DNA of 61,165 bases from Streptomyces regalis (GCF_001509475.1 NZ_LLZG01000356.1:1-61165), one strand, 5' to 3'. Counted from the stretch's first letter, positions 7,970 through 17,253 are shown. Made by a program: numbers and translations. The notes: a model not told the origin generated them from the letters alone.

Positions 7970-8270
7970 CCTCTCGCGCTCCCTTCAACCGCCGGACGCC
8001 CGCTACGGCAACGGCAGATGCCAACGCCGGCGCAGCCACCCGCAGCCCACGAAGCGGTACAAGGACGGCGAAAAGAGGCGCCGCGGCGGTGCGGGGCCTG
8101 CTCACCCGTGCGGCGGCCGAAGGGCTGGTGCCGCCCCTTGGACCCGAGGCACTCACCTTCCCCTGACCTTTCGCACTCGCTTCAACCGCCGGACGCCCGC
8201 CCTGCTCACACGTGCGGCGGCCGAGGGGCTGGTGCCGCCCCTCGGCCGTGATGCGCTGGAATTCCCGTAA
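7886..8270 (+). repeat. Three tandem copies of the mqnD 3' end
   Basis: Copy A (7886-8003) is the true end of mqnD plus 34 bases after the stop. Copy B (8083-8200) repeats the same coding tail, stop and downstream bases with few changes. Copy C (8201-8270) repeats the tail once more and ends with its own stop codon after DALEFP. All three keep the reading frame RGLLTRAAAEGLV..PLG. B and C share VPPLG where A has VLPLG. B and C are untranslated remnants. The pattern suggests repeated recombination at the gene end. Confidence 0.88.
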
Positions 8271-8283
8271 GTCCCTGACGTAC

Positions 8284-8667
8284 CTATACGTCGAGCTGGT
8301 CGGCGACCGCCCGCAGGAGGCCGGCGATTTTCTTGCCGGCGGTCTTCTCGGGGTAGCGGCCCCGTTCCAGCATCGGCGTGATGTTCTCGAGGAGGGTCGT
8401 CAGATCCTGGACGATGGACGCCAGTTCGTCCGGCTTCTTGCGGGTGGCGGCCGCGACCGACGGGGTCGGGTCCAGGACCGTGACCGAAAGTGCCTGGTCG
8501 CCGCGCTGGCCGGCGACCACGCCGAACTCAACTCGCTGGCCCGGCTTGAGTGTCTCGACTCCGGCGGGGAGGACCGAGGAATGAACGAAGACGTCACCGC
8601 CGTCGTCGCGGGAGAGAAAGCCGAAGCCCTTCTCGCTGTTGAACCACTTGACCTTGCCGGTAGGCAC
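8284..8667 (-). CDS. Cold-shock-domain protein with C-terminal extension
   Basis: This is a 127-residue protein starting at GTG 8667. Residues 1-65 are a cold-shock domain with both RNA-binding motifs visible (KGFGFL and VFVHSS), and the [10 protein letters not shown] start is classic. Residues 66-127 are a helical extension ([18 protein letters not shown]...) not found in the small Csp proteins, perhaps for dimerisation. This long-tailed form is common in Streptomyces. It probably binds single-stranded RNA or DNA. It is convergent with mqnD. Confidence 0.92.
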   Translation of the reverse strand: MPTGKVKWFNSEKGFGFLSRDDGGDVFVHSSVLPAGVETLKPGQRVEFGVVAGQRGDQALSVTVLDPTPSVAAATRKKPDELASIVQDLTTLLENITPMLERGRYPEKTAGKKIAGLLRAVADQLDV

Positions 8668-8832
8668 GTCTGTCCTCGTCCTCGTACTCGTCGGAAAACT
8701 GCTTCTGAAAACGGCTCTTGATAGCACTACAGCGGGTCGACCATGACCCGCCGCTACCAAGGCTAATGCTCCCGGAGCCGGTGACAAGACGTCGCCCGGT
8801 TGTTCCTTCGCGCAGGGAACTACCCTGGTCCG

Positions 8833-9084
8833 GTGCGTGACAAAACCCAAACGAATTCCGCCGCTCCCGGTGACCGACTGATCCGTGCCGGAGCCGTCGT
8901 GTTCTTCATCGGTGCCGTGGCCACTCTGGTCACTGTGGCCCCGTTCCTGCTCGGTACGACGCCATTTCCGACGTACATGTTCGGACTGAGCATGCTCATG
9001 GGCGTCGGATTCCTCGTCGCCGGCGCGGGGGTGCTCCGCTCGGTCGCGGCGGGGCGGCGTCAGGCGCGGGGCGCGTCCAGGTAA
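8833..9084 (+). CDS. Small two-helix membrane protein
   Basis: This is an 83-residue protein with two predicted membrane segments (about residues 20-42 and 50-70: [20 protein letters not shown] and [19 protein letters not shown]) and a basic C-terminus. GTG 8833 is chosen because TACCCT ends 6 bases before it, the spacing expected for a leaderless message. Its last 25 bases overlap the end of the convergent HAD gene. Function is unknown. Confidence 0.75.
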   Translation: MRDKTQTNSAAPGDRLIRAGAVVFFIGAVATLVTVAPFLLGTTPFPTYMFGLSMLMGVGFLVAGAGVLRSVAAGRRQARGASR

Positions 9085-9704
9085 CCGGTGAGCCAGGCAG
9101 GGAACTCGGTCAGGTCGGTGAGGATCACGTCCGCGCCGAGCGCACGCAGCTGATCAGTGCTGTACGGCCCGGTCGCCACGGTGACCGACAGCGCGTCGGC
9201 CGTGCGGGCGGCGCGGATGTCGCCCTCGTGGTCGCCGACGTAGACAGCCGCCTCGTGCTCACGCAGGGCCACCGCCTTCTGCTCGGCCCAGAGGTCGCCC
9301 ACGACCGCGTCCGGCTCGATGCCGAGGTGTTCCAGGTGCAGCTTGGCGTTCGGCTCGTACTTGGCGGTGACGACGATCGCGCGGCCGCCTGCGGCGCGTA
9401 CGGCGGTGATCGCCTCGCGGGCGCCGGGGAGGGCGGGGGTCGCGGTGATGGCGATCGCCGGGTACATCTCGCGGTACAGGTCGGCCATGGCCTCGACCTG
9501 GTCCGCCGGGAACCAGTTGATCAGCTCATCGGCGAGGGGCGGCCCGAGCCGCGTGATCGCCAGGTCGGCGTCGATGTACGTGCCCGTCCGCTCGGCCAGG
9601 GCCGTGAGGCAGGCGTGGATGCCGGGGCGGGAGTCTATGAGGGTCATGTCGAGGTCGAAGCCGACGGTGAGCGGGAGCGCGGTCGTGTAGGCCATATGCG
9701 TCAT
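9060..9704 (-). CDS. HAD superfamily hydrolase
   Basis: This is a 214-residue phosphatase-like protein. Motif I is visible as [11 protein letters not shown] (nucleophile and acid/base Asp), motif II as VVTAKYEP, and motif IV as [14 protein letters not shown] helical cap lies between motifs I and II, as in the phosphoglycolate phosphatase-like group. The start is ATG 9704 or ATG 9695; the first is used here. The substrate is unknown. It is convergent with and overlaps the small membrane-protein gene. Confidence 0.9.
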   Translation of the reverse strand: MTHMAYTTALPLTVGFDLDMTLIDSRPGIHACLTALAERTGTYIDADLAITRLGPPLADELINWFPADQVEAMADLYREMYPAIAITATPALPGAREAITAVRAAGGRAIVVTAKYEPNAKLHLEHLGIEPDAVVGDLWAEQKAVALREHEAAVYVGDHEGDIRAARTADALSVTVATGPYSTDQLRALGADVILTDLTEFPAWLTGYLDAPRA

Positions 9705-9772
9705 TGTGCCCAGCAGCTCGGTCCTATTCGTTGTATGGCGGCTGCGGGTGTGTTGGGTCCTTGGCCCGTGGG

Positions 9773-10789
9773 CTAGGTCTGCTTCTGCGAACGCCAGACG
9801 ATGAACAGCGCCGACGCCACCGCCGCCCCCCGCAGCACCCACGGCCAGGTCTCGGCGATCGCGTCGCTCATGTGGGCCTCGGCGATCGGGGTGCCCCAGC
9901 GGCCCTCGGTGCGGCCCCACAGCCAGACGACGCCGGCGGTGAGGGAGAGGCCGGGCAGGATCATGACCGCCCATTTCGTCTCGGCGTCACTCAGCCGCCG
10001 TGAGCCCCAGGCGATGAGCCAGCCGAGGAGCAGGGCGATGAGGTTGCCGAGGACGGCACCGGCGACGAGGAGGGCGGCGGCGAGCAGGAGCAGGGGGTTG
10101 CTCCAGCGGCCGGTGGGGAGGGTCGGGCGGCGGGGCAGGAGGCGGCGGCGACGGGGGGCGTCGGTGTCCGCGTCCGGGGCGTCGGCCTGCTCGACGGCGG
10201 CCGGGGCGGGCTCCTCGGCGGGCTCCTTCTTCTTGAGCCGCGTCTCCTCCGCCGAGGGCGGGCGGCGGAGCATCTCCGGGATCTCGACGCCGCCGACGAA
10301 TCCCGGGACGTCCTCGCCGGGGCCGAAGGGGCTGCTGTCCACCCGCCACCAGTCGGACTGGGTCGCGCTGCCTCCCAGTTCGTCCGTGCTGGCGAGGTGG
10401 GGCGGCGGGGGCGCGTAGTCGGCTGCCGGGGGCGCCTCGGCGGGGCGCGGGCGCGGCACCATACGGCGCAGCCCCTTGGGCCGTTCCTCGTCGGCCTGAC
10501 TGTTCCGGCTGTCCGGCTGTACGGGCACGGAGGTGACCGGCGCCTGGGGTGCGGGGGCGGCGTTGCCTCCGGCGGCGGCGACCACCTCGTCCGGGGTGCC
10601 GAGGCGGGAGATGATGCGGCGGACGGCGGCGGGGCTGTCGACGGGGGCCTTCGCGCGCCGCCGGTCGATCTCGCCCCGCAGCTCGTTCACCAGGCGCATG
10701 CGGGTGGACGACGGCAACTGCCGCTGCTGAGCGACGTCGCCGACGCGGCTCAGATACTCGTAGACGACCTGGTCGCTCTCGATCCCCAC
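9773..10789 (-). CDS. HAAS-like domain membrane protein
   Basis: This is a 338-residue protein with GTG start 10789 supported by GGAGGGGA upstream. Residues 1-70 (YLSRVGDVAQQ...VRRIISRLGTPDEVVAAA) resemble the HAAS signalling domain found at the N-terminus of many Gram-positive membrane regulators. A long Pro/Ala/Glu-rich disordered linker spans about residues 75-215. The C-terminus has three or four membrane helices (LLLLAAALLVAGAVLGNLIA and later). It is probably a membrane-anchored sensor or scaffold. HAAS similarity is by pattern, not by search. Confidence 0.75.
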   Translation of the reverse strand: MGIESDQVVYEYLSRVGDVAQQRQLPSSTRMRLVNELRGEIDRRRAKAPVDSPAAVRRIISRLGTPDEVVAAAGGNAAPAPQAPVTSVPVQPDSRNSQADEERPKGLRRMVPRPRPAEAPPAADYAPPPPHLASTDELGGSATQSDWWRVDSSPFGPGEDVPGFVGGVEIPEMLRRPPSAEETRLKKKEPAEEPAPAAVEQADAPDADTDAPRRRRLLPRRPTLPTGRWSNPLLLLAAALLVAGAVLGNLIALLLGWLIAWGSRRLSDAETKWAVMILPGLSLTAGVVWLWGRTEGRWGTPIAEAHMSDAIAETWPWVLRGAAVASALFIVWRSQKQT

Positions 10790-10994
10790 GAAGTCCCCTC
10801 CGGGGTGGGTGCGTTGAATGCCCGGTGGGACGACGTTAGCGCAGGACAGGGTGGGTTGGGCGGGTCGGACCGGTGGGCGGTGCGGGTCGGAGCGGAGTTG
10901 GGTGGCCGGTGGGCGTGACCGAGGGCCGGGGCGGAGCCACCGGGGACACCCTCGTCGGCCCGGCCGCCGGAGGCAACCCGCTAACGTGGGCAGG

Positions 10995-13529
10995 ATGAGC
11001 GACCCGGCTACACCGCCCCGTTCCCTCGCGGAAGCCCTCCGTGCGCGGGACGACGCCTCCCTGGCCGTCCTCCTGCGCAGCCGCCCCGACCTCATCACCC
11101 CCGTCCCGACCGACCTCACCCAGCTGGCGACCCGCGCCGGCACCCGGGCCTCCGTGGTGCGCGCCCTGGAGCGGCTGGACCGTTTCGCGCTGCAGACGGC
11201 GGAGGCGCTGGCCGTGGCTGCGGATCCGGCGACGTACGGCGAACTGCTCGGCCTGATGACCGGCGACGAGGGCGATCAGGCCGTCGCCGGCGCCCTGCCG
11301 CACGCTCTCGGCGCCCTGCGGGACCAGGCCCTGGTGTGGGGCTCCGACGACCGGCTGCGGCTCGTCCGTACGGCACGTGAGCTGCTGGCGCCTTCGCCGC
11401 AGCACCCGTCCCCCACCGGCCTGGGTCCGACCGTGCAGGAAGCCACCGCGGGCATGTCGCCGGGCCGTATCCAGGAGATCGTCACGACGGCCGGGCTGGC
11501 CTCGACCCACGACGCCGTGTCGGCCGTGTCGTCGCTCACCGCCCTGTTCGCCGACCGGCGGCGCATGGCGGCCCTGCTCGCCGACGCCCCGGAGGAGTCG
11601 CTGGAGGTCCTCGCCCGCCTGGTCTGGGGGCCGCCGTACGGCCAGGTCACCGCCGATCCGGCGCCCCGCCTGCGCTGGCTCCTCGACCGCGGCCTGCTCC
11701 TCCCGACGGCGCCCGGCACGGTCGTACTCCCCCGCGAGGTGGCCCTGCACCTGCGCGCCGGCCGCGCGCACCGCACCACCGAGCCGCTGCCGCCGCCCGT
11801 CGAGGCGACCGCGACGCACCGTCCACAGGTTGTGGACACGACGGCGGCCGGGCAGGCGTACACGGCGCTGGCGACCGTCGAGGAGCTGCTGAAGGACTGG
11901 GACGAGGGCGGGCCGACCGTCCTGCGGGCGGGCGGCCTGAGCGTGCGCGACCTCAAGCGGACCGCCGTCGCGCTCGACGTGTCCGAGCCGATGGCCGCGT
12001 TCTGGGTCGAGCTCGCCTACGCCGCGGGGCTGCTGGCCTCCGACGGCGAGGCCGACGAGCGGTACGCGGCGACGCCCGCCTACGACGAGTGGCTGGAGCA
12101 GCCCGCCCCGCAGCGCTGGGTGCGGCTGGCGGAGGCGTGGCTGACGGCGACGCGTACGGCGGGCGTGGTCGGGGGGCGGGACGCGAAGGACCGTACGTTG
12201 TCGGCACTGGGCCCGGGCCTGGACCGCTCCGCCGCGCCGGAGGTACGGCACCGGGTGCTGACCCTCCTCGCCGGGCTGCCGGAGGGAGCGTCCCCGTCCA
12301 CCGAGTCGGTGCTGGCACGGCTGCACTGGGAGCGGCCGCTGCGCGGGCCCCAGCAGAACGACGACCTGCGCAGCCGCCTCGCCCGGTGGACGCTGAACGA
12401 GGCGGAACTGCTGGGAGTGACGGGGCGGGGGGCGCTGTCGGCGCAGGGGCGGGCGTTGCTGGGCGCGCGGCTGCCGGAACCGGCCGCCACGGAACCGGTC
12501 GGCCCCGGCGACAAACTCCCGGTGCACCACCACCGCCCGACCGCACCCCCCGAGCCCCTCACCCCCGCCGAGCAGACCGTCGCCTCCGCGGCCGCCGCCC
12601 GCCTCCTCACCCCGCTCCTGCCCGAGCCGCTCGACCACGTCCTCCTCCAGGCCGACCTCACGGCCGTGGCCCCCGGCCCCCTGCAGCGCCCGCTCGCCGA
12701 GATGCTGGGCGTCCTCGCGGACGTGGAGTCGAAGGGCGGGGCGACGGTCTACCGCTTCACGCCCGGCTCGGTACGCCGCGCCCTCGACGCCGGCCGCAGC
12801 ACCTCGGACCTGCACGCCTTCCTCGCCGAGCACTCGCGTACGCCGGTGCCGCAGCCGCTGGCGTACCTGATCGACGACGTGGCCCGCAAGCACGGCCATC
12901 TTCGGGTGGGCGCCGCTTCGGCGTACGTCCGCTGCGACGACGACGCGCTGCTGAACGAGATCCTCGCCGACAAGCGGGCTGCCGGGCTGCGCCTGCGCCG
13001 CCTGGCGCCGACGGTGCTCGCCACCCAGGCCGATCCGGCCGCACTGCTGGAGGGCCTGCGCGCGATGGGCTTCGCCCCGGCCGCCGAGTCGGCGGAGGGC
13101 GATGTCCTGATCACCCGCGCCGACGCCCACCGCACCCCGCCGCGCACGGCCCCCGAGCCGGTCCCGGAGGGCCCGCCGACGCCGGATGCCACGCTGCTGG
13201 CGGCCGCGATCCGCGCCATCCGCGCGGGCGACCTCGCCTCCACGACACCGCGCAGGCCGAGCGGGGCCGCGGCTGCGGTGACCGGCGGTGAACTGCCCCG
13301 CACGACCCCCGCCGAGACCCTCGCCACCATGCAGGCCGCCGTCCTGACCGGCGAGGCGCTGTGGATCGGGTACGTCAACGCCGAGGGCGCCGCGAGTCAG
13401 CGGGTCATCGCGCCGGTGCGGGTCGAGGGCGGGTTCGTGACGGCGTACGACCACACCGCGGACGAGGTACGGACGTATCCGCTGCACCGGATCACGGGGG
13501 TCGCGGAGCTCGCGGACGACGAGACCTGA
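10995..13529 (+). CDS. Helicase-associated (Helicase_C_3) domain protein
   Basis: This is an 844-residue protein starting at ATG 10995, 7 bases after TAACGT (leaderless pattern). It has no Walker motif. Much of it consists of winged-helix-like repeats, and the middle (about 530-720, ADLTAVAPGPLQRPLAEML...) matches the helicase-associated domain that occurs with XPB helicases in actinobacteria. The end (ALWIGYVNAEG...RVIAPVRVEGGFVTAY...YPLHRITGV) resembles a WYL ligand-sensing domain. The XPB helicase gene lies about 2 kb downstream on the same strand, so a joint role in DNA repair is likely. The partner is inferred from context. Confidence 0.85.
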   Translation: MSDPATPPRSLAEALRARDDASLAVLLRSRPDLITPVPTDLTQLATRAGTRASVVRALERLDRFALQTAEALAVAADPATYGELLGLMTGDEGDQAVAGALPHALGALRDQALVWGSDDRLRLVRTARELLAPSPQHPSPTGLGPTVQEATAGMSPGRIQEIVTTAGLASTHDAVSAVSSLTALFADRRRMAALLADAPEESLEVLARLVWGPPYGQVTADPAPRLRWLLDRGLLLPTAPGTVVLPREVALHLRAGRAHRTTEPLPPPVEATATHRPQVVDTTAAGQAYTALATVEELLKDWDEGGPTVLRAGGLSVRDLKRTAVALDVSEPMAAFWVELAYAAGLLASDGEADERYAATPAYDEWLEQPAPQRWVRLAEAWLTATRTAGVVGGRDAKDRTLSALGPGLDRSAAPEVRHRVLTLLAGLPEGASPSTESVLARLHWERPLRGPQQNDDLRSRLARWTLNEAELLGVTGRGALSAQGRALLGARLPEPAATEPVGPGDKLPVHHHRPTAPPEPLTPAEQTVASAAAARLLTPLLPEPLDHVLLQADLTAVAPGPLQRPLAEMLGVLADVESKGGATVYRFTPGSVRRALDAGRSTSDLHAFLAEHSRTPVPQPLAYLIDDVARKHGHLRVGAASAYVRCDDDALLNEILADKRAAGLRLRRLAPTVLATQADPAALLEGLRAMGFAPAAESAEGDVLITRADAHRTPPRTAPEPVPEGPPTPDATLLAAAIRAIRAGDLASTTPRRPSGAAAAVTGGELPRTTPAETLATMQAAVLTGEALWIGYVNAEGAASQRVIAPVRVEGGFVTAYDHTADEVRTYPLHRITGVAELADDET

Positions 13530-13723
13530 CGGCTGGACCTGACGGCCGGATCCGACGGGCCCACTCGTTCGGGTGTACGTGTCATTCCATGCACGCCACG
13601 CCGGGCTCTTCCAACTCTTGAGGGACCTTACGGACCTTTCCGCATCGCGTCATGAGGCGCAGGGCAGCCACCCGGTGTCCTGATCACGCTCTCAAGTGAG
13701 CGCAACAGAGAGGTTGTTGTCCC

Positions 13724-13849
13724 ATGCGCACTGCGCGCCGCATCGCCACCGTGCTGACCGCCACCGCCGCCATGATCGGAGCCTTCGCCGCCCAGGCCGC
13801 GGCGGTCGCCGTCGACGTCGCCGGCGCGGTGGTCGAGATCCCGATCTGA
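13724..13849 (+). CDS. Tiny secreted peptide 1 (41 residues)
   Basis: ATG 13724 opens a 41-residue frame with a clear signal peptide: three arginines, then TVLTATAAMIGAFA and an AQA cleavage site. The mature part is only about 18 residues (AAVAVDVAGAVVEIPI). A purine-rich AGAGAGG sequence precedes the start. It is followed by a strong hairpin and a second secreted peptide gene. No family was recognised; it may be a signalling or surface peptide. Confidence 0.6.
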   Translation: MRTARRIATVLTATAAMIGAFAAQAAAVAVDVAGAVVEIPI

Positions 13850-13868
13850 CCCCGCCCCCGCACGCGTC

Positions 13869-13899
13869 GGGCCGGCCCCCGTACTCCGGGGTCCGGCCC
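13869..13899 (+). terminator. Hairpin between the two peptide genes
   Basis: A GC-rich stem of about 13 pairs (gggccggcccccg pairing with the ccggggtccggccc side) around a short gtact-type loop lies between the two peptide genes. It could terminate or attenuate transcription so that the second peptide is made at a lower level. Confidence 0.6.
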
Positions 13900-13948
13900 G
13901 TCCGGCTCACATGTCCCGCTCCGGCATCAGAAAGGCTCACCAGTACCC

Positions 13949-14146
13949 ATGCGCCCCACCCCCGCCCGCCTCGCCACCGTCGCTGCCGCCGTCCTCGTCG
14001 GCGTACTCGCCCCCGTGGCCGCCGCGGCCCCCGCCCCGGCCCTGCCGCTGCCCGTCCCGGCGGCCGGCGCGGAGTCCCTGGTCACCGAGGGCGTCACCAT
14101 CGAAGGACCACTGGTCAACAACCTCACTCTGCCCATGCTGAAGTAG
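13949..14146 (+). CDS. Tiny secreted peptide 2 (65 residues)
   Basis: ATG 13949 follows AGAAAGG. The 65-residue product has a signal peptide (LATVAAAVLVGVLAPVAAAAPA) and a mature part of about 38 residues ending EGPLVNNLTLPMLK. Its 3' end overlaps the end of the convergent fusion gene by 23 bases. It resembles the first peptide only in being very small and exported. Function is unknown. Confidence 0.65.
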   Translation: MRPTPARLATVAAAVLVGVLAPVAAAAPAPALPLPVPAAGAESLVTEGVTIEGPLVNNLTLPMLK

Positions 14147-15377
14147 CGCGCCGCATCCGGTAGCTGTCGCCGTCGATCCGTACGAGCTCGACGTGGTGGG
14201 CCAGCCGGTCCACCATCGCGAGCGCCGAGGGGCCGCCGAAGATCTCGTCCCAGCGGCCGAGCGGACGGTCACTGGTCACGATCAGCGAGGCCCGTTCGTA
14301 GCGGTGCGCGACCAGCTGGAAGAAGAGGGCGGCGGTCTCCGCCTGGAAGGGGGTGTAGCCGACCTCGTCGACGATCAGCAGGGCGTGGTCGTCGAGCACC
14401 GCGAGCTCCTCGGCGAGCCGGCCTGCGTCCTGTGCGCCGGCCAGCCGGGCGGCCCACTCCGCGGCCGTCGCGAACCGCACCGAGTGGCCGGCCTGGCAGG
14501 CGCGCACGCCGAGGCCGACGGCCAGATGTGTCTTGCCGGTGCCGGGCGGACCGACGAAGACCACGTTCCGGCGGGCGGCGACGAAGTCCAGCTTGCCGAG
14601 CCGGGCCACGGTCTCCCGGTCGAAGGCGCGGGGGTACTCCTCGTCGAAGTCCTCCAGGAGCTTGCGGGCGGGAAACCCGGCGGCCCGGACCCGCGCCTCG
14701 GTGCCGGCGTCGGCGTTGGCGTGGACGTTGGCGTTGGCGTCGATGGCCGGGTGCGGGGCGGACGCCTGGGCGGGGATCGGCACGGAACACACGGCGGCGG
14801 TCACCGCTGCCGTCGGCGCCGCGTCGGTTCCCGTTCCCTGCCCCCGGTCCCCCTTGTGCGGTGCGTGATCGGCGGCCCGGTGGGCGGCCATCGGCCCCGA
14901 CATGTACGCCAGGATCGCCGCCGACGCGATGAACGCCATGTGGATCACCGTGCCCCACAGCAGTGAGTGGTGCGAGGTGTGGTGCACATCCACGAACATC
15001 TGGAGCAGATGGACGGAGGAGATGCCCACGATGGCGGTGGCGAGCTTCACCTTCAGCACATTGGAGTTGACGTGCGAGAGCCATTCGGGCTGGTCACGGT
15101 GGCCCTGCAGACCGATGCGCGAGACGAATGTCTCATAGCCGCCGACGATCACCATGATCAGCAGGTTGGCGATCATGACGACGTCGACCAGCTTGAGCAC
15201 CGCGAGCATCACATACGTCTCGGTCGCCTGCCCGCTCACGCACCGGACGAGTAACGTCCACAACTCGTAGAAGAACTTGTAGACGTACACGCCCTGGGCA
15301 GCCACCAGGCCGAAGTACAAGGGAGCCTGGAGCCAGCGGGTGGCAAACAGGGCGAAGCCGATTGTCGTGGTCGTCAC
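14124..15377 (-). CDS. Fusion: YqhA/UPF0114 membrane protein + IstB-type ATPase
   Basis: This is a 417-residue protein from GTG 15377. Residues 1-175 are a YqhA/TIGR00645-type membrane domain (FALFATRWLQAPLYFGL, VVMIANLLIMVIVGGYETFVSR, GISSVHLLQMFVD) with four membrane helices. Residues about 175-235 form a low-complexity linker (ANANVHANADAG). Residues about 235-417 are an IstB/DnaC-like AAA+ ATPase with Walker A FVGPPGTGKTHLA, Walker B LLIVDEVGY and sensor-like IVTSDRPLGRW. IstB is normally a cytosolic IS21 transposition helper; no IstA or IS ends are seen. The frame is open across the join. A membrane-tethered AAA+ ATPase is inferred. Confidence 0.85.
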   Translation of the reverse strand: MTTTTIGFALFATRWLQAPLYFGLVAAQGVYVYKFFYELWTLLVRCVSGQATETYVMLAVLKLVDVVMIANLLIMVIVGGYETFVSRIGLQGHRDQPEWLSHVNSNVLKVKLATAIVGISSVHLLQMFVDVHHTSHHSLLWGTVIHMAFIASAAILAYMSGPMAAHRAADHAPHKGDRGQGTGTDAAPTAAVTAAVCSVPIPAQASAPHPAIDANANVHANADAGTEARVRAAGFPARKLLEDFDEEYPRAFDRETVARLGKLDFVAARRNVVFVGPPGTGKTHLAVGLGVRACQAGHSVRFATAAEWAARLAGAQDAGRLAEELAVLDDHALLIVDEVGYTPFQAETAALFFQLVAHRYERASLIVTSDRPLGRWDEIFGGPSALAMVDRLAHHVELVRIDGDSYRMRRATSAWAE

Positions 15378-15545
15378 GATCCGCCATTCTTCGGAAGCGA
15401 CCGCCGAACAGCTCAACCGAACCACCCACAGGACTGAATAGACATCCTGTAGGACCGCAGGCGCCGACCCGTCCCGGCCCGGGGGACGATCAGGCAGACT
15501 GGACGTTTGGTCGCGTCGTCCGGCCGTACGGAAAGGTTGCCGCGC

Positions 15546-17189
15546 GTGAATGGTCCACTGATCGTCCAGTCCGACAAGACCCTGCTCCTGGAGGTCGACC
15601 ACGAGCAGGCCGACGGCTGCCGTCGGGCCATCGCGCCGTTCGCGGAGCTGGAGCGGGCGCCGGAGCACATCCACACGTACCGGGTGACGCCGCTGGGGCT
15701 GTGGAACGCGCGCGCGGCGGGGCATGACGCCGAGCAGGTCGTGGACGCGCTGGTGCAGTACAGCCGGTATCCGGTGCCGCACGCACTGCTGGTCGACATC
15801 GCCGAGACGATGGACCGGTACGGCCGCCTGACCCTGAGCAAGCACCCGGCCCACGGGCTGGTCCTGACGACCACCGACCGTCCGGTCCTGGAGGAGGTGC
15901 TCCGCTCCAAGCGGATCGCGCCCCTCGTCGGCGCCCGTATCGACCCGGACACCGTCGTCGTCCATCCCTCCGAGCGGGGGCAGATCAAGCAGACCCTGCT
16001 GAAGCTGGGCTGGCCCGCCGAGGATCTCGCGGGGTACGTCGACGGCGAGGCGCATCCGATCGAGCTGGCCGAGGACGGGTGGGCGCTGCGGCCGTATCAG
16101 AAGCAGGCCGTGGAGAACTTCTGGCACGGCGGCAGTGGAGTCGTGGTCCTGCCCTGTGGGGCGGGCAAGACCCTGGTCGGCGCCGGGTCCATGGCCCAGG
16201 CGAAGTCGACCACTCTCATCCTCGTCACGAACACCGTCTCCGCCCGGCAGTGGAAGCACGAGCTGGTGAAGCGGACGTCGCTGACCGAGGACGAGATCGG
16301 TGAGTACAGCGGGACGCGCAAGGAGATCCGGCCCGTCACCATCGCCACATATCAGGTGCTCACCACCAGGCGGAAGGGTGTCTATCCGCACCTGGAGCTG
16401 TTCGACTCCCGGGACTGGGGTCTGATCGTCTACGACGAGGTGCATCTGCTGCCGGCGCCGGTCTTCAAGTTCACGGCGGACCTTCAGGCCCGGCGACGGC
16501 TGGGGCTGACCGCGACGCTGGTGCGGGAGGACGGGCGTGAGTCGGATGTGTTCTCGCTGATCGGTCCGAAGCGTTTCGACGCCCCTTGGAAGGAGATCGA
16601 GGCGCAGGGCTACATCGCGCCCGCGGACTGTGTGGAGGTGCGGGTCAATCTGACCGACTCCGAGCGGCTCGCGTACGCCACCGCCGAGCAGGAGGAGAAG
16701 TACCGCTTCTGCGCGACGACCGACACCAAGCGCAAGGTCACGGAGGCTCTCGTCCGCCGGTTCGCCGGGCAGCAGATCCTGGTCATCGGCCAGTACATCG
16801 ACCAGCTCGATGAACTGGGCGAGCACCTGGACGCCCCCGTGATCAAGGGCGAGACCTCCAACGCCCAGCGCGAGAAGCTCTTCGACGCCTTCCGGCAGGG
16901 CGAGATCAGCGTCCTCGTCGTGTCCAAGGTCGCCAACTTCTCCATCGACCTGCCGGAGGCGACCGTCGCCATCCAGGTCTCGGGCACCTTCGGCTCCCGC
17001 CAGGAGGAGGCCCAGCGCCTCGGCCGCGTCCTGCGCCCCAAGGCCGACGGCCACCAGGCCCACTTCTACTCGGTCGTCGCCCGCGACACCCTCGACCAGG
17101 ACTTCGCCGCCCACCGCCAGCGCTTCCTGGCGGAACAGGGGTACGCCTACCGGATCGTGGACGCGGACGAACTCCTGACAGAGGGCTGA
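15546..17189 (+). CDS. DNA repair helicase, XPB/Rad25 type
   Basis: This is a 547-residue superfamily 2 helicase starting at GTG 15546 with GGAAAGG upstream. Motifs are complete: LRPYQKQAV, Walker A LPCGAGKT (about 205), YDEVHLL (about 297), the XPB-specific RED motif in LTATLVREDGR, and motif VI QRLGRVLRPK. The N-terminal 170 residues form the damage-recognition-like domain. Bacterial XPB unwinds DNA 3'-5' and is thought to act in nucleotide-excision-type repair. The helicase-associated protein at 10995 is the probable companion. Confidence 0.95.
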   Translation: MNGPLIVQSDKTLLLEVDHEQADGCRRAIAPFAELERAPEHIHTYRVTPLGLWNARAAGHDAEQVVDALVQYSRYPVPHALLVDIAETMDRYGRLTLSKHPAHGLVLTTTDRPVLEEVLRSKRIAPLVGARIDPDTVVVHPSERGQIKQTLLKLGWPAEDLAGYVDGEAHPIELAEDGWALRPYQKQAVENFWHGGSGVVVLPCGAGKTLVGAGSMAQAKSTTLILVTNTVSARQWKHELVKRTSLTEDEIGEYSGTRKEIRPVTIATYQVLTTRRKGVYPHLELFDSRDWGLIVYDEVHLLPAPVFKFTADLQARRRLGLTATLVREDGRESDVFSLIGPKRFDAPWKEIEAQGYIAPADCVEVRVNLTDSERLAYATAEQEEKYRFCATTDTKRKVTEALVRRFAGQQILVIGQYIDQLDELGEHLDAPVIKGETSNAQREKLFDAFRQGEISVLVVSKVANFSIDLPEATVAIQVSGTFGSRQEEAQRLGRVLRPKADGHQAHFYSVVARDTLDQDFAAHRQRFLAEQGYAYRIVDADELLTEG

Positions 17190-17209
17190 CCGGGCCGGCC
17201 CACGCGACC

Positions 17210-17240
17210 GACGGGGCCGGATGCACGACGCGGCCCCGTC
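17210..17240. terminator. Hairpin terminator after the XPB gene
   Basis: gacggggccg and cggccccgtc form a perfect 10-bp stem around an 11-base loop. It lies between the XPB stop and the convergent membrane-protein gene, so it may serve both strands. Confidence 0.7.
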
Positions 17241-17253
17241 CGCGCGCCCCCGC

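Noticed and set aside
10836..13487. An 883-codon open frame on the minus strand opposite the helicase-associated gene
   Set aside because: It is the antisense shadow of a well-supported gene in a very GC-rich genome; its composition is Arg/Gly/Ala-rich with no motif. Similar long antisense frames occur at 2296-3423, 15507-17114 (minus), 27879-29744 and 58449-60617.
13724..14146. A lanthipeptide or other RiPP cluster
   Set aside because: The two peptides have ordinary signal sequences and no Cys/Ser/Thr-rich core, and no modifying enzyme, protease or exporter gene is adjacent.
14124..15377. An IS21 insertion sequence (because of the IstB-like domain)
   Set aside because: No IstA, no terminal repeats and no target duplication are seen, and the ATPase is in frame with an unrelated membrane domain.
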